From Achromobacter sp. RTa (GTDB taxonomy: Bacteria; Pseudomonadota; Gammaproteobacteria; Burkholderiales; Burkholderiaceae_B): a DNA stretch of 64,000 nucleotides. Location of the stretch: contig NZ_JPYO01000047.1 of assembly GCF_000757485.1 (NCBI RefSeq), positions 1 to 64,000 of the forward strand, in the 5' to 3' direction. Within the stretch, counting starts at the first letter, position 1, and the number at the start of each line of letters is the position of its first letter. Both the position numbers and the translations under genes were made by a program. Below are positions 45,792-55,551 of this stretch, one piece after another. The notes under the pieces were generated by a model. That model made no database searches. It was not told the origin of the DNA and saw only the letters and a list, made by a program, of their open reading frames with translations.

Positions 45792-46706
45792 TCAGGGACG
45801 GGCCATCTCGGGGCCGGCATCCGGACCCGAAGCCGCGTCGGCCGGCTCGATCTCCCGTGGCCGATTCACCACGCTGACCATCACGTAGCTGATGATCATG
45901 AGCAGGAACCAGGAGCCCAGCTTGGCGACCGACACCCACTGCCAACCTCCGGACTGGCTCGGATAGCGCCAGGCGTTGGCGAAGGTTCCGATGTTCTCGG
46001 CGAACCAGATGAACAGCGCCACCAGGATAAACCCCAGCAGGAGGGGCATGCGCCGGTAATCGCGCCAGATCCGGAAGTACACCCAGGTGCGGGCGAAAAG
46101 GACGGCGGTCAGCGCAAAAAGCAGCAGCCGGAAATCCGGGATGAAATGGTGCGCGAAGAAATTCACGTAGATCAGCGCGGACAGCAGCGCCGTGGCCGCC
46201 AGAGGCGGATGCGCCCGGAAGCGGAAGTCGAACAGGCGCCACACCCGCGCCAGGTAGCTGCCCACCGCCGCGTACATGAAGCCCGTGAACAGCGGCACGC
46301 CGCCGATGCGCAGCACGCTGGCCTCCGGGTAGATCCAGGACCCCGCCGCCGTCTTGAACAGCTCCATCCCGGTGCCCACGATGTGGAAAATCAGGATCAC
46401 GCGAGCCTCGCTCCAGGTTTCCATGCGCAGCGCCAGCAGCGCCGCCTGCAAACCCAGCGCGGCCAGGGTCAGGAAATCGTAACGGGCCAGGAAGGCGTCC
46501 TTGGGATACCACCAGTGCGTGCCCAGGAGCAGCGCGCACATCAGGCCGCCGAACAGGCAGGCCCAGGCCTGCTTCACGCCGAAGCGGAAGAACTCGTAGA
46601 GCGCGACGCCGAAACGGCCGCGGCCGGCCAGATTGCTGGCCAGCCGCGATTCCCAGCCCTGCAACCGGGCGATTAGCGGCCAATCGCTGGCCGCTGGGTG
46701 GCGCAT
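45792..46706 (-). CDS. DUF817-like multispan membrane protein
   Basis: This 304-residue protein has eight or so membrane segments (for example ACLFGGLMCALLLGTHWWY, ALLSALIYVNFFAHHFIPDF, LLLGFILVALFIWFAENIG and LGSWFLLMIISYVMVSVVNRP). The pattern FAHHFIPDFR-LLLFALTAVLF-RTWVYF with paired His resembles DUF817 proteins. It starts 8 bp after folE2 on the same strand. The function is unknown. The reading frame upstream of 46706 overlaps folE2 and is not used. Confidence 0.85.
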   Translation of the reverse strand: MRHPAASDWPLIARLQGWESRLASNLAGRGRFGVALYEFFRFGVKQAWACLFGGLMCALLLGTHWWYPKDAFLARYDFLTLAALGLQAALLALRMETWSEARVILIFHIVGTGMELFKTAAGSWIYPEASVLRIGGVPLFTGFMYAAVGSYLARVWRLFDFRFRAHPPLAATALLSALIYVNFFAHHFIPDFRLLLFALTAVLFARTWVYFRIWRDYRRMPLLLGFILVALFIWFAENIGTFANAWRYPSQSGGWQWVSVAKLGSWFLLMIISYVMVSVVNRPREIEPADAASGPDAGPEMARP

Positions 46707-46714
46707 CGGAAGGC

Positions 46715-47512
46715 TCAGCCTTCCACGACGGCGTAGGCCGAGTGGTTGTGGATCGATTCGAAGTTCTCGGCTTCCACGCGATAGCGGGCGATGCCGGGGT
46801 GGGCGTTCAGGCGGGCCGCCACGTCGCGCACCAGGTCTTCGACGAACTTGGGATTGTCGTAGGCGCGCTCGGTGACGTACTTTTCGTCGGGACGCTTCAG
46901 CAGGCCCCAGAGCTCGCACGAGCCTTCCTCTTCGATCAGTCGGATGACGCTGTCCATGCCGATGTCGCCATTCAAGATGGCCGACACGGTGACATGCGAA
47001 CGCTGGTTGTGCGCGCCGTACTCGGAGATGGCCTTGGAGCACGGACAGAGGCTGGTGACGGGCACCTGCACGATCAGCTCAAACTCGACCTCTTCGCCCT
47101 GGGCGCGGGCGATCCACTGGACTTCGTAGTCCAGGAGGCTCTGCACGCCGGAGATCGGGGCGGACTTGTTGATGAAATACGGGAACGACGCGGTGATGTC
47201 GCCGCGTTCGGCATGCAGCAGGGGCAGCATGTCGGCCGCCATGGCGCGGAACAAGGCCGGCGTCATGGGCGTGCTGCGATACTTTTCCAGCAGGGCCACG
47301 AAGCGGGACATGTGCGTCCCTTTTTCTTCGGGAGGCAAGGCCACCGTCAGCGTCCAGTTGGCCACGGTGCCCTGGGGCGAACCGTCGCCGCCTTCAATCA
47401 GCATGGGGTGGCGCACGCCACGGATGCCCACGCGCTGGATCGGGATATGCCGGGTGTCCGCCGAACTCTGGACGTCGGGCATCACAATGGCGGGGTCGAT
47501 CGGAGAATTCAT
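46715..47512 (-). CDS. folE2: GTP cyclohydrolase I type IB
   Basis: This 265-residue enzyme makes dihydroneopterin triphosphate for folate synthesis. The fold is tunnelling, and the metal-binding Cys lies in [22 protein letters not shown] (about residues 151-172). An [11 protein letters not shown] segment and the late QVPV-Q and [18 protein letters not shown] match the family. FolE2 can use metals other than zinc. Start [17 protein letters not shown] follows a weak site. A 190-bp gap separates it from dxs. No Zur box was recognised. Confidence 0.94.
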   Translation of the reverse strand: MNSPIDPAIVMPDVQSSADTRHIPIQRVGIRGVRHPMLIEGGDGSPQGTVANWTLTVALPPEEKGTHMSRFVALLEKYRSTPMTPALFRAMAADMLPLLHAERGDITASFPYFINKSAPISGVQSLLDYEVQWIARAQGEEVEFELIVQVPVTSLCPCSKAISEYGAHNQRSHVTVSAILNGDIGMDSVIRLIEEEGSCELWGLLKRPDEKYVTERAYDNPKFVEDLVRDVAARLNAHPGIARYRVEAENFESIHNHSAYAVVEG

Positions 47513-47702
47513 TTCGGCTTACCTGTCTAGGCATTCAACCGTGGATACGCACGGACCTAGGAATCTAAAAGAAGGGGGCCATTATCGCCCATACTCCGGC
47601 AATCGCCAGGGAAAACCCTTTTCTTCGTAGGTTGGCGGGGCCGGAACAGTGTGTTTCACCGGAGCGGGCCCGGGCGCCCGGCCCGCCCCGCGCGCAAACC
47701 GC

Positions 47703-49565
47703 TCAGCCGAGCAGGTCGGCATAGCGGGCGCGGATCGAACGCTCGATGCCAGCGGCATCCAGGCCGATGCCGGCCAGCAAGGCCGATTGCTCGCCATGAT
47801 CGATGAACTCGTCAGGCAACCCCAGTTGCAGCACCGGAATCTGCACGCCGGCCGCGGCCAGCGTTTCCAGCACGGCGCTGCCCGCTCCGCCCATGACGGA
47901 TGCGTCTTCCAGCGTGACCAGCGCATCGTGCCGGGAAGCCAGGTCAAGCACCAGTTCGCGGTCGATCGGCTTGACGAAGCGCATGTCGGCCACGGTGGCA
48001 TCCAGCTTTTCGGCGGCGCCCAGCGCCGCCTGGACCAGCGTGCCGAAGCCAAGGATGGCGATCCGGACGCCTTCGCGGCGGACCACGCCGCGTCCGAGTT
48101 CGACGGTCTCCAGCCCGGGCGCTTCCGCCGCGCCGCAGCCGGCGCCGCGCGGATAGCGCACCGACGCCGGGCCCGGATGTTGATAACAGGTGGACAGCAG
48201 CAAGCGCGTTTCGTTTTCGTCCGACGGCGTGGCCACCACCATGTTGGGCACGCAGCGCAGGAAAGCGATGTCGTAGTTGCCGGCATGGGTGGCGCCATCC
48301 GCGCCCACGATACCGGCGCGATCCAGCGCGAAGGTGACGTCCAGGTTCTGCAGGGCAACGTCGTGGATGAACTGGTCGTAGCCGCGCTGCAGGAAAGTGG
48401 AATAGATCGCAACCACGGGCTTCTGGCCTTCGCAGGCGATGCCGGCGGCGAAGGTCACCGCATGCTGCTCGGCGATGCCCACGTCGAAATACCGCTGCGG
48501 GAAGCGCTTTTCGAACTCCACCAGCCCGCTGCCTTCGCGCATGGCGGGGGTGATGCCGACCAGGCGCTCGTCCTGCTCGGCCATGTCGCACAACCACTGG
48601 CCGAACACCTGCGTGAAGGTGCGCTTGCCCGGCGCCTTCGATTGCTGGATGCCGATCGCGGGGTCGAACTTGCCGGGGCCGTGATACAGCACCGGATCCG
48701 CCTCGGCCAGCTTGTAGCCCTGCCCTTTCCGCGTCACCACGTGCAGGAATTGCAGGCCCTGCAGCGCCTTCAGGTTCTGCAGGGTGGGCACCAGCGCGTC
48801 CAGGTCGTGCCCATCGATGGGGCCGACGTAGTTGAAGCCGAATTCCTCGAACAGCGTGGCCGGCGTGACCATGCCCTTGGCATGTTCTTCGAAGCGGCGC
48901 GCCAGTTCCAGCACCGGCGGCACGTGCTGCAATACCGCGCGGCCGACGTTCTTGGCCGCCGCGTAGAAGCGGCCCGACATCAGGCGGGCCAGATAGCGGT
49001 TCAACGCCCCCACCGGCGGCGAGATCGACATGTCGTTGTCGTTCAGGATCACCAGCAGATTGATGTTGGGCGTGACGCCCGCGTTGTTCATGGCCTCGAA
49101 CGCCATGCCGGCGGACATCGCGCCGTCGCCGATGATGGCGATATGCTGCCGCTGCACGCCGGCGTTGCGCGATGCGACCGCCATGCCGAGCGCGGCCGAG
49201 ATCGAGGTCGACGAGTGCGCCGTGCCGAAGGCGTCGTACTCGGATTCGCTGCGCTTCGGAAAGCCCGAGATCCCGCCCTGCTGCCGCAGCCGGGCCATGC
49301 CGGCTCGGCGCCCGGTCAGGATCTTGTGGGGGTAGGACTGATGGCCCACGTCCCAGACGATGCGGTCATGGGGCGTGTCGAATACCTGGTGCAGGGCCAG
49401 CGTGAGCTCGACGGTGCCCAGGTTGGACGACAGGTGTCCGCCCGTTTTGGATACCGATTCCAGCACGAAGCCTCGCAGCTCGTCCGCAAGCTTCTTCAGC
49501 TCGCGGCGGTCCAGGCGCTTGAGGTCTGCCGGGGATTGAATGCGGTCCAATAAATCTGTCGTCAT
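47703..49565 (-). CDS. dxs: 1-deoxy-D-xylulose-5-phosphate synthase
   Basis: This 620-residue ThDP enzyme makes deoxyxylulose phosphate for isoprenoids, thiamine and pyridoxal. The ThDP motif is [18 protein letters not shown] (about residues 149-166), preceded by [39 protein letters not shown] and YPRGAGCG lie in the second domain. The length matches E. coli Dxs (620). The ATG at 49565 is chosen; the open frame upstream overlaps ispA. It forms a minus-strand set with ispA and xseB. Confidence 0.97.
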   Translation of the reverse strand: MTTDLLDRIQSPADLKRLDRRELKKLADELRGFVLESVSKTGGHLSSNLGTVELTLALHQVFDTPHDRIVWDVGHQSYPHKILTGRRAGMARLRQQGGISGFPKRSESEYDAFGTAHSSTSISAALGMAVASRNAGVQRQHIAIIGDGAMSAGMAFEAMNNAGVTPNINLLVILNDNDMSISPPVGALNRYLARLMSGRFYAAAKNVGRAVLQHVPPVLELARRFEEHAKGMVTPATLFEEFGFNYVGPIDGHDLDALVPTLQNLKALQGLQFLHVVTRKGQGYKLAEADPVLYHGPGKFDPAIGIQQSKAPGKRTFTQVFGQWLCDMAEQDERLVGITPAMREGSGLVEFEKRFPQRYFDVGIAEQHAVTFAAGIACEGQKPVVAIYSTFLQRGYDQFIHDVALQNLDVTFALDRAGIVGADGATHAGNYDIAFLRCVPNMVVATPSDENETRLLLSTCYQHPGPASVRYPRGAGCGAAEAPGLETVELGRGVVRREGVRIAILGFGTLVQAALGAAEKLDATVADMRFVKPIDRELVLDLASRHDALVTLEDASVMGGAGSAVLETLAAAGVQIPVLQLGLPDEFIDHGEQSALLAGIGLDAAGIERSIRARYADLLG

Positions 49566-49618
49566 GCTTTTATATGGTTCGTTGGCCCGGCCTGCATCCA
49601 GCCCGGGCTTGTCTCGGC

Positions 49619-50548
49619 TCAACGGTCTCGGAGGACGATGAAGTCCGCCAACTGGGCCAGGCGCGAGCCCGCCTCGCCCAGCGGGGCCAACGCGGTCAGC
49701 GCGTCCTCGCGCAATTCCTCGGCAAATGCCCGCGCCTCGGACAGCCCAAGGAGCGATACGTACGTAGGTTTGTTCTCCGCCGCGTCCTTGCCCGGCGTCT
49801 TGCCCAGGCTGGCGCTGTCGGCGGTCACGTCGAGAATGTCGTCCACGACCTGGAAGGCCAGGCCCATGGCCTGGGCATAGGAGTCCAGCGCCTGGCGCGC
49901 GGCAGAACTGGCGCCCGCCACGATCCCGCCCAGGGCCACGCTGCAGGCGAGCATGGCGCCCGTTTTCATGCTGTGCATGGTCTGGAGCTCGTCGCGCGAC
50001 AGCGACCTGCCCACGCTGAACAGATCGATGGCCTGGCCGCCCGCCATGCCCTGGCTGCCCGCGGCGCGCGCCAGCGACTGGGTCGCCTGCACGATCAGCG
50101 CCGGCGCGATGGGCATGGAGGCCAGCAGATCGAAGGCCAGCGGCTGCAGGGCGTCGCCCGCCAGCATGGCGGTGGCTTCGTCGAATTGCACATGCGTGGT
50201 GGGCCGCCCGCGACGCAGCGTATCGTCGTCCATGCATGGCAGGTCGTCATGCACCAGGGAATATGCGTGGATCAGTTCCACCGCCGCGGCGGCGCGGTCC
50301 AGCGAGGCCTCGACGGCCAGGACGCTGCCGCTGACCGGGCAGGCCTGCCCCGCCGCATAGACCAGCGCGGCCCGCACCCGCTTGCCGCCACCGAGCACGG
50401 CGTACCGCATGGCTTCGTGCAGGCGGGCGGGTAGCGCGTCTGCAGGAGGCAGAAGATCGTCCAGGACCTCTTCGACGTGACGCACGCGTCCTTGCAGCCA
50501 CTCCGGAAAGGCGAGTTGAATTTGCTTCATCAGGTTCTTATTCGTCAT
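49619..50548 (-). CDS. ispA: Farnesyl diphosphate synthase (polyprenyl synthetase)
   Basis: This protein of 303-309 residues has the two Asp-rich metal sites: [20 protein letters not shown] (about residues 96-115) and [19 protein letters not shown] (about 232-250). [18 protein letters not shown] is also typical. It condenses dimethylallyl and isopentenyl diphosphate to farnesyl diphosphate. The ATG at 50548 overlaps xseB by 11 bp; the next ATG at 50530 leaves a 7-bp gap. Both are plausible. dxs follows 53 bp later. Confidence 0.95.
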   Translation of the reverse strand: MTNKNLMKQIQLAFPEWLQGRVRHVEEVLDDLLPPADALPARLHEAMRYAVLGGGKRVRAALVYAAGQACPVSGSVLAVEASLDRAAAAVELIHAYSLVHDDLPCMDDDTLRRGRPTTHVQFDEATAMLAGDALQPLAFDLLASMPIAPALIVQATQSLARAAGSQGMAGGQAIDLFSVGRSLSRDELQTMHSMKTGAMLACSVALGGIVAGASSAARQALDSYAQAMGLAFQVVDDILDVTADSASLGKTPGKDAAENKPTYVSLLGLSEARAFAEELREDALTALAPLGEAGSRLAQLADFIVLRDR

Positions 50549-50804
50549 CCAGCGCCGTCGGATCCAGCGGGCGCAGCAAGTCGCCTTCCAGGACCTTCAC
50601 CTGCTGCTCGGCCTGCGCCAGGCGATCCTGGCAGACTCGCGTGAGCGCCACGCCGCGCCGGTAGGCCGCCAGCGATTGCTCGAGCGGCAACGATCCGTCT
50701 TCCATGGCCGCGACCAGCGATTCGAGTTCGGCCAGCGCCGTTTCGAAATCCTGGGGCAAGGGACGGTCATCGACCTGCGGGTCGGCTTGTGAGGGTTTGG
50801 CCAA
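50538..50804 (-). CDS. xseB: Exodeoxyribonuclease VII small subunit
   Basis: This 88-residue helical protein contains FETALAELESLVAAMEDGSLPLEQSLAAYRRGVALTRVCQDRLAQAEQQVKVLEG, the XseB signature. It binds XseA to form the nuclease that degrades single-stranded DNA. Placement before ispA and dxs is conserved. The TTG at 50804 (giving LAKPSQADPQ) has GGAG upstream; the open frame extends to 50867, which would give a 109-residue form. xseA is not in the window. Confidence 0.9.
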   Translation of the reverse strand: MAKPSQADPQVDDRPLPQDFETALAELESLVAAMEDGSLPLEQSLAAYRRGVALTRVCQDRLAQAEQQVKVLEGDLLRPLDPTALDDE

Positions 50805-50886
50805 ACGGGTCTCCGAGGACGCTAGGGGTGGATCAATCCGTGAATTGTACGAGATACCCAGGCCCAACCCCGATGGGTGGCGCGCC

Positions 50887-51741
50887 TCAGGCGGGCGCCC
50901 CCGCCAGCCCCGCGATCGCCGCCCGCAGCGATGGCGCCACGCGCGTCCGCAGCTCTGCCTCCGGCAGCAGGCTGGCCGGCCCTCCGCAGCTCATGACGAA
51001 CACGCCCTCGCCCGTGACCGACGAGAACGGAACCGCAGCGGCGTTGATCCCCGATTGCCACTCGCCGATGGCGAAACAGCAGCCCGACTCGCGCAATTCC
51101 ACGCGGGCGCGCTCGATGGCGGCCGCCTCCGGCGCGGCCTGGCCCAGGCGCGACAGCGCGTCGTCGCATGCGGAGACGGGCAGGCTGGCCAGATAGGCCC
51201 GGCCCATGGCGCTGTCCAGGCTCGCCCGGTAGCCGACCGGCAGGCGCAGGTAGAGCGCGGAGGATCCGTGGATGGCCTCCACATACGTCATGGCGTCGCC
51301 ATCGAAGGCGCCCAGGGCGACCGCGCCGCCCGTGCCGCGGGCCAGTTCGGTCATGGACGCCTTGGCCAGTTCGCGCACTTCCAGGCCGGCCAGAAGGCCG
51401 AAGCCCAGCGCCAGGACCCCGTAGCCCGGCGAATACTTGCCCGTGTCCGGGTGGTAGCGCAGATAGCCCAGCTCGGTCAGGGTGAAGGTGATGCGGCTGA
51501 TGGTGGGCTTGGGCAGGCCGGTCAGCCGCGCCAGGTCCAGGTTGCCGAGCGCGGTGACGCCGTGGCGGAAGCAGCGCAGCACGTCCAGCCCGCGCGCCAG
51601 CGCCGTAATGAAATCGGGCGAGTTTGCGCCCTCGCCCCCGCCGGCCGCGCGCTTGCGGCGCGCGGGCAGGCTCAGTTCGACCTTGCCGTCCGGCTTGGCG
51701 GCGGGGTGGACGATGCGCTTGGAGTCAGAAAAAGATTGCAT
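50887..51741 (-). CDS. IclR family transcriptional regulator
   Basis: This 284-residue protein has an N-terminal winged HTH (about residues 38-100; ITALARGLDVLRCFRHGVTALGNLDLARLTGLPKPTISRITFTLTELGYL) and a C-terminal effector domain of the IclR type (VGYRASLDSAMGRAYLASL, GINAAAVPF). A basic N-terminal leader of about 35 residues precedes the HTH. It diverges from the Bug receptor gene with a perfect inverted repeat between them, so it probably represses that gene or itself. The effector is unknown, probably a small aromatic or organic acid. Confidence 0.92.
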   Translation of the reverse strand: MQSFSDSKRIVHPAAKPDGKVELSLPARRKRAAGGGEGANSPDFITALARGLDVLRCFRHGVTALGNLDLARLTGLPKPTISRITFTLTELGYLRYHPDTGKYSPGYGVLALGFGLLAGLEVRELAKASMTELARGTGGAVALGAFDGDAMTYVEAIHGSSALYLRLPVGYRASLDSAMGRAYLASLPVSACDDALSRLGQAAPEAAAIERARVELRESGCCFAIGEWQSGINAAAVPFSSVTGEGVFVMSCGGPASLLPEAELRTRVAPSLRAAIAGLAGAPA

Positions 51742-51783
51742 TTCTATTCGCTTCGTTTTTATAGTTTATTTCGAATAACAAAA

Positions 51784-51808
51784 TTAAATTCCATTTTACG
51801 GAATTTAA
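51784..51808. promoter_or_regulatory. Perfect inverted repeat, candidate IclR-type operator
   Basis: TTAAATTCC (51784-51792) and GGAATTTAA (51800-51808) are exact inverted arms separated by 7 bases. It lies 43 bp upstream of the IclR regulator start and 76 bp upstream of the Bug receptor start, where it could control both promoters. Confidence 0.6.
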
Positions 51809-51883
51809 AGCATCCATAGGGAACTGGCAAGCACAAAGCCGGACCCGACGACCCACACCCGTACGCGACATCAAGGGGAACAC

Positions 51884-52852
51884 ATGATACGCACGAGCTT
51901 CAAACTGCTGGCCACCCTGCTCCTCAGCGCCGCGGCGCTGGGCGCCCAGGCCGACACCTATCCCTCCCGGCCGATCAAGGTCGTTTCGCCCTTCCCGGCC
52001 GGCGGCGCCACCGACGTGCTGACGCGCGTGCTGGCCGAGCGCATGGCCAAGACGCTGGGCCAGCCCATGATCGTCGAGAACAAGGCCGGCGCCGGCACCT
52101 CCATCGGGGCGGCGTTCGTCTCGCGCGAGGCGCCGGACGGCTACACCATCCTGATGGCCACCAACTCCACGCTGGTCACGAACCGCTATCTGTACAAGGA
52201 ACTGCCCTATGACCCGGATGGTTTCGCCCACATCGGCATGGTGGGCGTGGGTCCCCTGGTCCTGCTGGCCAGCCCCAAGCAACCTTTCAAGAGCACCCAG
52301 GACATCGTTGCCTACGCCAAGCAGAACCCGGGCAAGCTGACTTTCGCCACTTTCGGCCCGGGCACCTCGTCCCACCTCGCCGGCGAGCTCTTCAAGAAGC
52401 GCGCCGGCATCGACATCCTGCACGTGCCCTTCAAGGGCGCGACCCAGGCGCTGCCCGCGCTCATCAGCGGCGATGTGGACCTGTTCTTCGACATGGTGGC
52501 CACCGGCATACCGCAGGCCGACGCGGGCAAGGTCAAGGTGTTCGCCATCACCAGCCCTTCGCGCCTGGCCACGCTGCCCAAGCTGGAAACGCTGTCCGAG
52601 CAGGGCTACCCCTCGTTCGACCTGACCGCCTGGTTCAGCTTCGTGGCGCCCAAGGGCACGCCCGCCCCCGTCATGGAGAAACTGCAACAGGCGCTGGCCG
52701 AAACGCTGCAGGACGAAGCGGTGAAGAAGCGCATGCTGGACATGGGCATCGATCCGCGGTCCGGCACGCCCGCCGAACTGGACAAGCAGATCAAGACCGA
52801 ACAGCCGATCGTCTCGCAGTTGATCAAGCAGGCCAACATCGTCCTGCAGTAA
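51884..52852 (+). CDS. Bug-type periplasmic solute-binding protein
   Basis: This 322-residue protein has a signal peptide (MIRTSFKLLATLLLSAAALG AQA) and the Bug fold: YPSRPIKVVSPFPAGGATDVLTRVLAERM, TNSTLVTNRYLYKELPYDP, FGPGTSSHLAGELFKKRAGIDILHVPFKGATQALPALISGDVDLFFD. Such receptors serve tripartite tricarboxylate transporters or act as orphan sensors; Bordetella-type genomes hold dozens. No membrane components lie beside it. It is presumably controlled by the divergent IclR regulator. Confidence 0.93.
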   Translation: MIRTSFKLLATLLLSAAALGAQADTYPSRPIKVVSPFPAGGATDVLTRVLAERMAKTLGQPMIVENKAGAGTSIGAAFVSREAPDGYTILMATNSTLVTNRYLYKELPYDPDGFAHIGMVGVGPLVLLASPKQPFKSTQDIVAYAKQNPGKLTFATFGPGTSSHLAGELFKKRAGIDILHVPFKGATQALPALISGDVDLFFDMVATGIPQADAGKVKVFAITSPSRLATLPKLETLSEQGYPSFDLTAWFSFVAPKGTPAPVMEKLQQALAETLQDEAVKKRMLDMGIDPRSGTPAELDKQIKTEQPIVSQLIKQANIVLQ

Positions 52853-52912
52853 GAGGGACGGCGTTAACAGGCCCCGTTAACAGGCCCTAACCCCTGGATA
52901 CACCAGCCCCGC

Positions 52913-52953
52913 ACTCCCGGCTGCTATGGTGAAAAAAACACCTAGCCGGGAGT
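52913..52953 (+). promoter_or_regulatory. Hairpin covering the acyltransferase ribosome-binding site
   Basis: ACTCCCGGCT (52913-52922) pairs exactly with AGCCGGGAGT (52944-52953), with an inner GGTG/CACC stem and an A7 loop. The right arm contains GGGAG, the ribosome-binding site 4 bases before the ATG at 52957. No T run follows, so a terminator is unlikely. Translational control is inferred. Confidence 0.5.
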
Positions 52954-52956
52954 CCG

Positions 52957-53967
52957 ATGCCGTACCTGGAAGAAAGATATGCGCGCCTGGACGCGGCGCG
53001 CTGGCTGGCGGCCCTGGCCGTCGTCCTGTTGCACAGCGCCGCCGTGATCGTCAGCAACCCCGCCGCCTACGGCGGGGGAGCTTGGCTGGCCGCGAATCTC
53101 TACGATTCGGCGGCGCGCTGGTGCGTGCCTGTCTTCGTCATGGTGAGCGGCGCCCTGCTGCTGGATCCCGACAAGCCCCAAGACGCCCGTCAGTTCTACA
53201 GCCGGCGGATGGCCCGGATCTGCGCTCCTCTCGTGTTCTGGACGCTTTTCTACCTGGCGTGGCGCACCGCGCTGGACTGGTGGGACGACGGCCGCATCGA
53301 TTTTTCGTTCTGGCCCCGAAAGGTCGTCCAGGGCGAGCCCTACTACCACCTTTGGTACCTGTACATGATCGTAGGGCTGTACCTGTTCGCCCCCCTCACC
53401 CGGCTGCTCTATGCCCGCAGCACTCCCCGGGCGCGCGGACTATGGGTGGTCGGCATCCTGGGAGTGGCGATCCTGGACGCCCTGTACCGCCGCGCCCTGG
53501 GCGCGCCGGCCGGCTTTTTCCTGACCTGGTTCCTTCCCTACCTGGGCTACTTCGTGGCCGGCCGCCTGATCTTCGACGGCCAGATGCGCGTGCCGCGGCC
53601 GGGCCTGATGCTGGCGGCCAGCGTGGCCGCAACCGCCCTGGGCGTCTACACGATGTCCAGCAACCGGACACTGGATACCTATTTCTATGACTATTTCAGC
53701 CTGACCGTGCCGTTCATGTCGCTGGCCGCGTTCCAATGGATCGTGTCGTCGCAACGCGTGCCGCGCCTGGCCCCGCTGGCGCCGCTGACCTTCGGCGTCT
53801 ACCTGATTCACCCATTGTTCCTGGACCTGGCGCGCCGCGCCGGCGCCATGACCGGCGCGCGCAGCGATGCCTGGACCGTGCCCCTGCTGGCCGCGTCCGT
53901 CTTCACGCTATCGGCGGCAAGCAGCTGGCTGCTGCGGCGGCATCCGGCCACCCGCAGGCTCGTCTGA
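52957..53967 (+). CDS. Acyltransferase family 3 membrane protein
   Basis: This 336-residue protein has about ten membrane segments and the acyltransferase-3 pattern: RYARLDAARWLAALAVVLLHSAAVIV (about residues 7-32, catalytic His in the first span), WCVPVFVMVSGALLLDP, FYSRRMARICAPLVFWTLFY and WYLYMIVGLYLFAPLTRL. Family members add acetyl or other acyl groups to surface sugars. The ribosome-binding site is held in a perfect hairpin. No glycan locus surrounds it. The Bug gene ends about 100 bp upstream. Confidence 0.88.
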   Translation: MPYLEERYARLDAARWLAALAVVLLHSAAVIVSNPAAYGGGAWLAANLYDSAARWCVPVFVMVSGALLLDPDKPQDARQFYSRRMARICAPLVFWTLFYLAWRTALDWWDDGRIDFSFWPRKVVQGEPYYHLWYLYMIVGLYLFAPLTRLLYARSTPRARGLWVVGILGVAILDALYRRALGAPAGFFLTWFLPYLGYFVAGRLIFDGQMRVPRPGLMLAASVAATALGVYTMSSNRTLDTYFYDYFSLTVPFMSLAAFQWIVSSQRVPRLAPLAPLTFGVYLIHPLFLDLARRAGAMTGARSDAWTVPLLAASVFTLSAASSWLLRRHPATRRLV

Positions 53968-54320
53968 AAGGCCGACACGGACGGTCGGAAACCGGGTTCG
54001 CGCGCCGGCCAAAAGGCATCAGCCGCGGCTTCATGACGCGTCACGGATCTTCACGGGCGCGGGGGAAGGGCTTGGGGTACAATTCACGGCTTATTTGATC
54101 GGCCAGACACCGATTTTTCTTCGCGCCAGAACGGAATTCACCCAGCGGATTCACTTGGCGGATTTGCCCAGCGGAATTCAACCGGCATCAACCGGCTGAT
54201 TCGGCCAAGCCCCCGGGCCCGGCCGGACAGCCGCACCATGCACGCTGGGCAAGGCCACCACGTAAAGCTGCCTGGCAAAAGCTCAACCGTCCTGGCTTTT
54301 TTATCCGAGCGGAGGGAATC
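53968..54320. other. 353-bp intergenic region
   Basis: No protein gene is recognised. It holds short repeats CAGCGGATTCA/CAGCGGAATTCA (54135-54180) and a TACAAT hexamer (54078-54083) that could be a -10 box, with no good -35. AT content rises around 54084-54130. It is the long leader or promoter region of the Rieske gene. Confidence 0.4.
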
Positions 54321-55469
54321 ATGACCGACATCGGTCGGATGGCACATGTAGTGCCAGCTCGCACCCAGCTACCCGTCAGCGCATATTTTGACGAAGCCCT
54401 CTTTGCCCGCGAGCAAGAACTCATTTTCAAGCAATCCTCGCAATACGTCGGCCACCAGAAATTGGTGCCCGAAACCGGGGACTGGCGTACGCTGGTCCAG
54501 GAAAACGGAGGGCGCGTGCTGGTCCGCAACCAGCAAGGCGTCGAACTCATCTCAAATGTCTGCCGCCACCGGCAGGCGTTGATGCTTGGCGGCGAGGCCG
54601 GCAATGTGGCCGGCAACTGCAACACGGCAGGCAATCTGAAGGCTACCGGCGGCAACATCGTGTGTCCGCTGCACCGTTGGACGTACAACAACCAGGGCGA
54701 GTTGTTGGGCGCGCCCCAGTTCGACACCACACCCTGCATGAACCTGCAGAAATTCCGGCTGCGCGATTGCCACGGCCTGCTGTTCGAAGGTCCGCGCGAT
54801 CCGGCCTCCGACATGGCCCCGCTGTTCTCGCGTCCCGAGTTCGACTTCGGCGACTACGTGCTGGACCACGTCGAAGTGCACCAGTGCAATTACAACTGGA
54901 AGACCTTCATCGAGGTCTACCTCGAGGACTACCACGTCGGTCCGTTCCATCCCGGCCTGGGCCGCTTCGTCACGTGCGACGACCTGACCTGGGAGTTCAA
55001 CGACTGGTACAGCCTGCAGCGGGTCGGCGTGCACAATGCGCTGGCGCAGCCGGGATCGGATGTCTACAGGCAGTGGCATGACCGCCTGCTGGCGTTCCGT
55101 GAAGGCGACGCGCCCGATTTCGGCGCCGTGTGGGTCACGTATTTCCCTACCCACATGATCGAGCTCTATCCGCACGTGCTGGTGCTCTCCACGCTGTACC
55201 CGAAGAGCCCGCAGGAAACGGTGAACGTGGTCGAGTTCTACTACCCCGAGGAAATCGCCGCCTTCGAGCGCGAATTCGTCGAGGCGCAACGCGCCGCGTA
55301 CATGGAAACGGCCATCGAGGACGACGAGATCGCCGAACGCATGGACGCCGGCCGCAAGGCCCTGATGCAGCGCGGCGTGAACGAAACCGGCCCTTACCAA
55401 TCGCCCATGGAAGACGGCATGCAGCACTTCCATGAATGGTATCGCCGCATCATGCAGGAGCAGCTCTGA
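54321..55469 (+). CDS. Rieske-type oxygenase alpha subunit with expanded cluster loop
   Basis: This 382-residue protein has a Rieske centre with Cys81-x-His83 (NVCRHRQ) and Cys115-x2-His118 (CPLHRW). The 31 residues between His83 and Cys115 compare with 15-18 in most ring-hydroxylating oxygenases. The catalytic iron site is probably FIEVYLEDYHVGPFHPGLG (His205 and His210). WVTYFPTHMIELYPHVLVLSTLYP is also present. No reductase or ferredoxin lies beside it. It converges on the FAD oxidoreductase gene across a bidirectional terminator. Confidence 0.88.
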   Translation: MTDIGRMAHVVPARTQLPVSAYFDEALFAREQELIFKQSSQYVGHQKLVPETGDWRTLVQENGGRVLVRNQQGVELISNVCRHRQALMLGGEAGNVAGNCNTAGNLKATGGNIVCPLHRWTYNNQGELLGAPQFDTTPCMNLQKFRLRDCHGLLFEGPRDPASDMAPLFSRPEFDFGDYVLDHVEVHQCNYNWKTFIEVYLEDYHVGPFHPGLGRFVTCDDLTWEFNDWYSLQRVGVHNALAQPGSDVYRQWHDRLLAFREGDAPDFGAVWVTYFPTHMIELYPHVLVLSTLYPKSPQETVNVVEFYYPEEIAAFEREFVEAQRAAYMETAIEDDEIAERMDAGRKALMQRGVNETGPYQSPMEDGMQHFHEWYRRIMQEQL

Positions 55470-55502
55470 AGCCCCAGGCTTCGGCGCCCCCCCTGCAAAA
55501 GC

Positions 55503-55532
55503 AAAAGGCCTCGCGACTGCGAGGCCTTTTTT
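55503..55532. terminator. Bidirectional rho-independent terminator
   Basis: The perfect 12-bp stem AAAAGGCCTCGC/GCGAGGCCTTTT with loop GACT serves the convergent Rieske gene (plus) and FAD oxidoreductase gene (minus). Confidence 0.9.
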
Positions 55533-55551
55533 CTGGCGGAGCAAAGCCGGA

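Noticed and set aside
47513-47702. Zur or zinc-responsive box before folE2
   Set aside because: folE2 is often zinc-regulated, but no convincing palindrome of that kind was found here.
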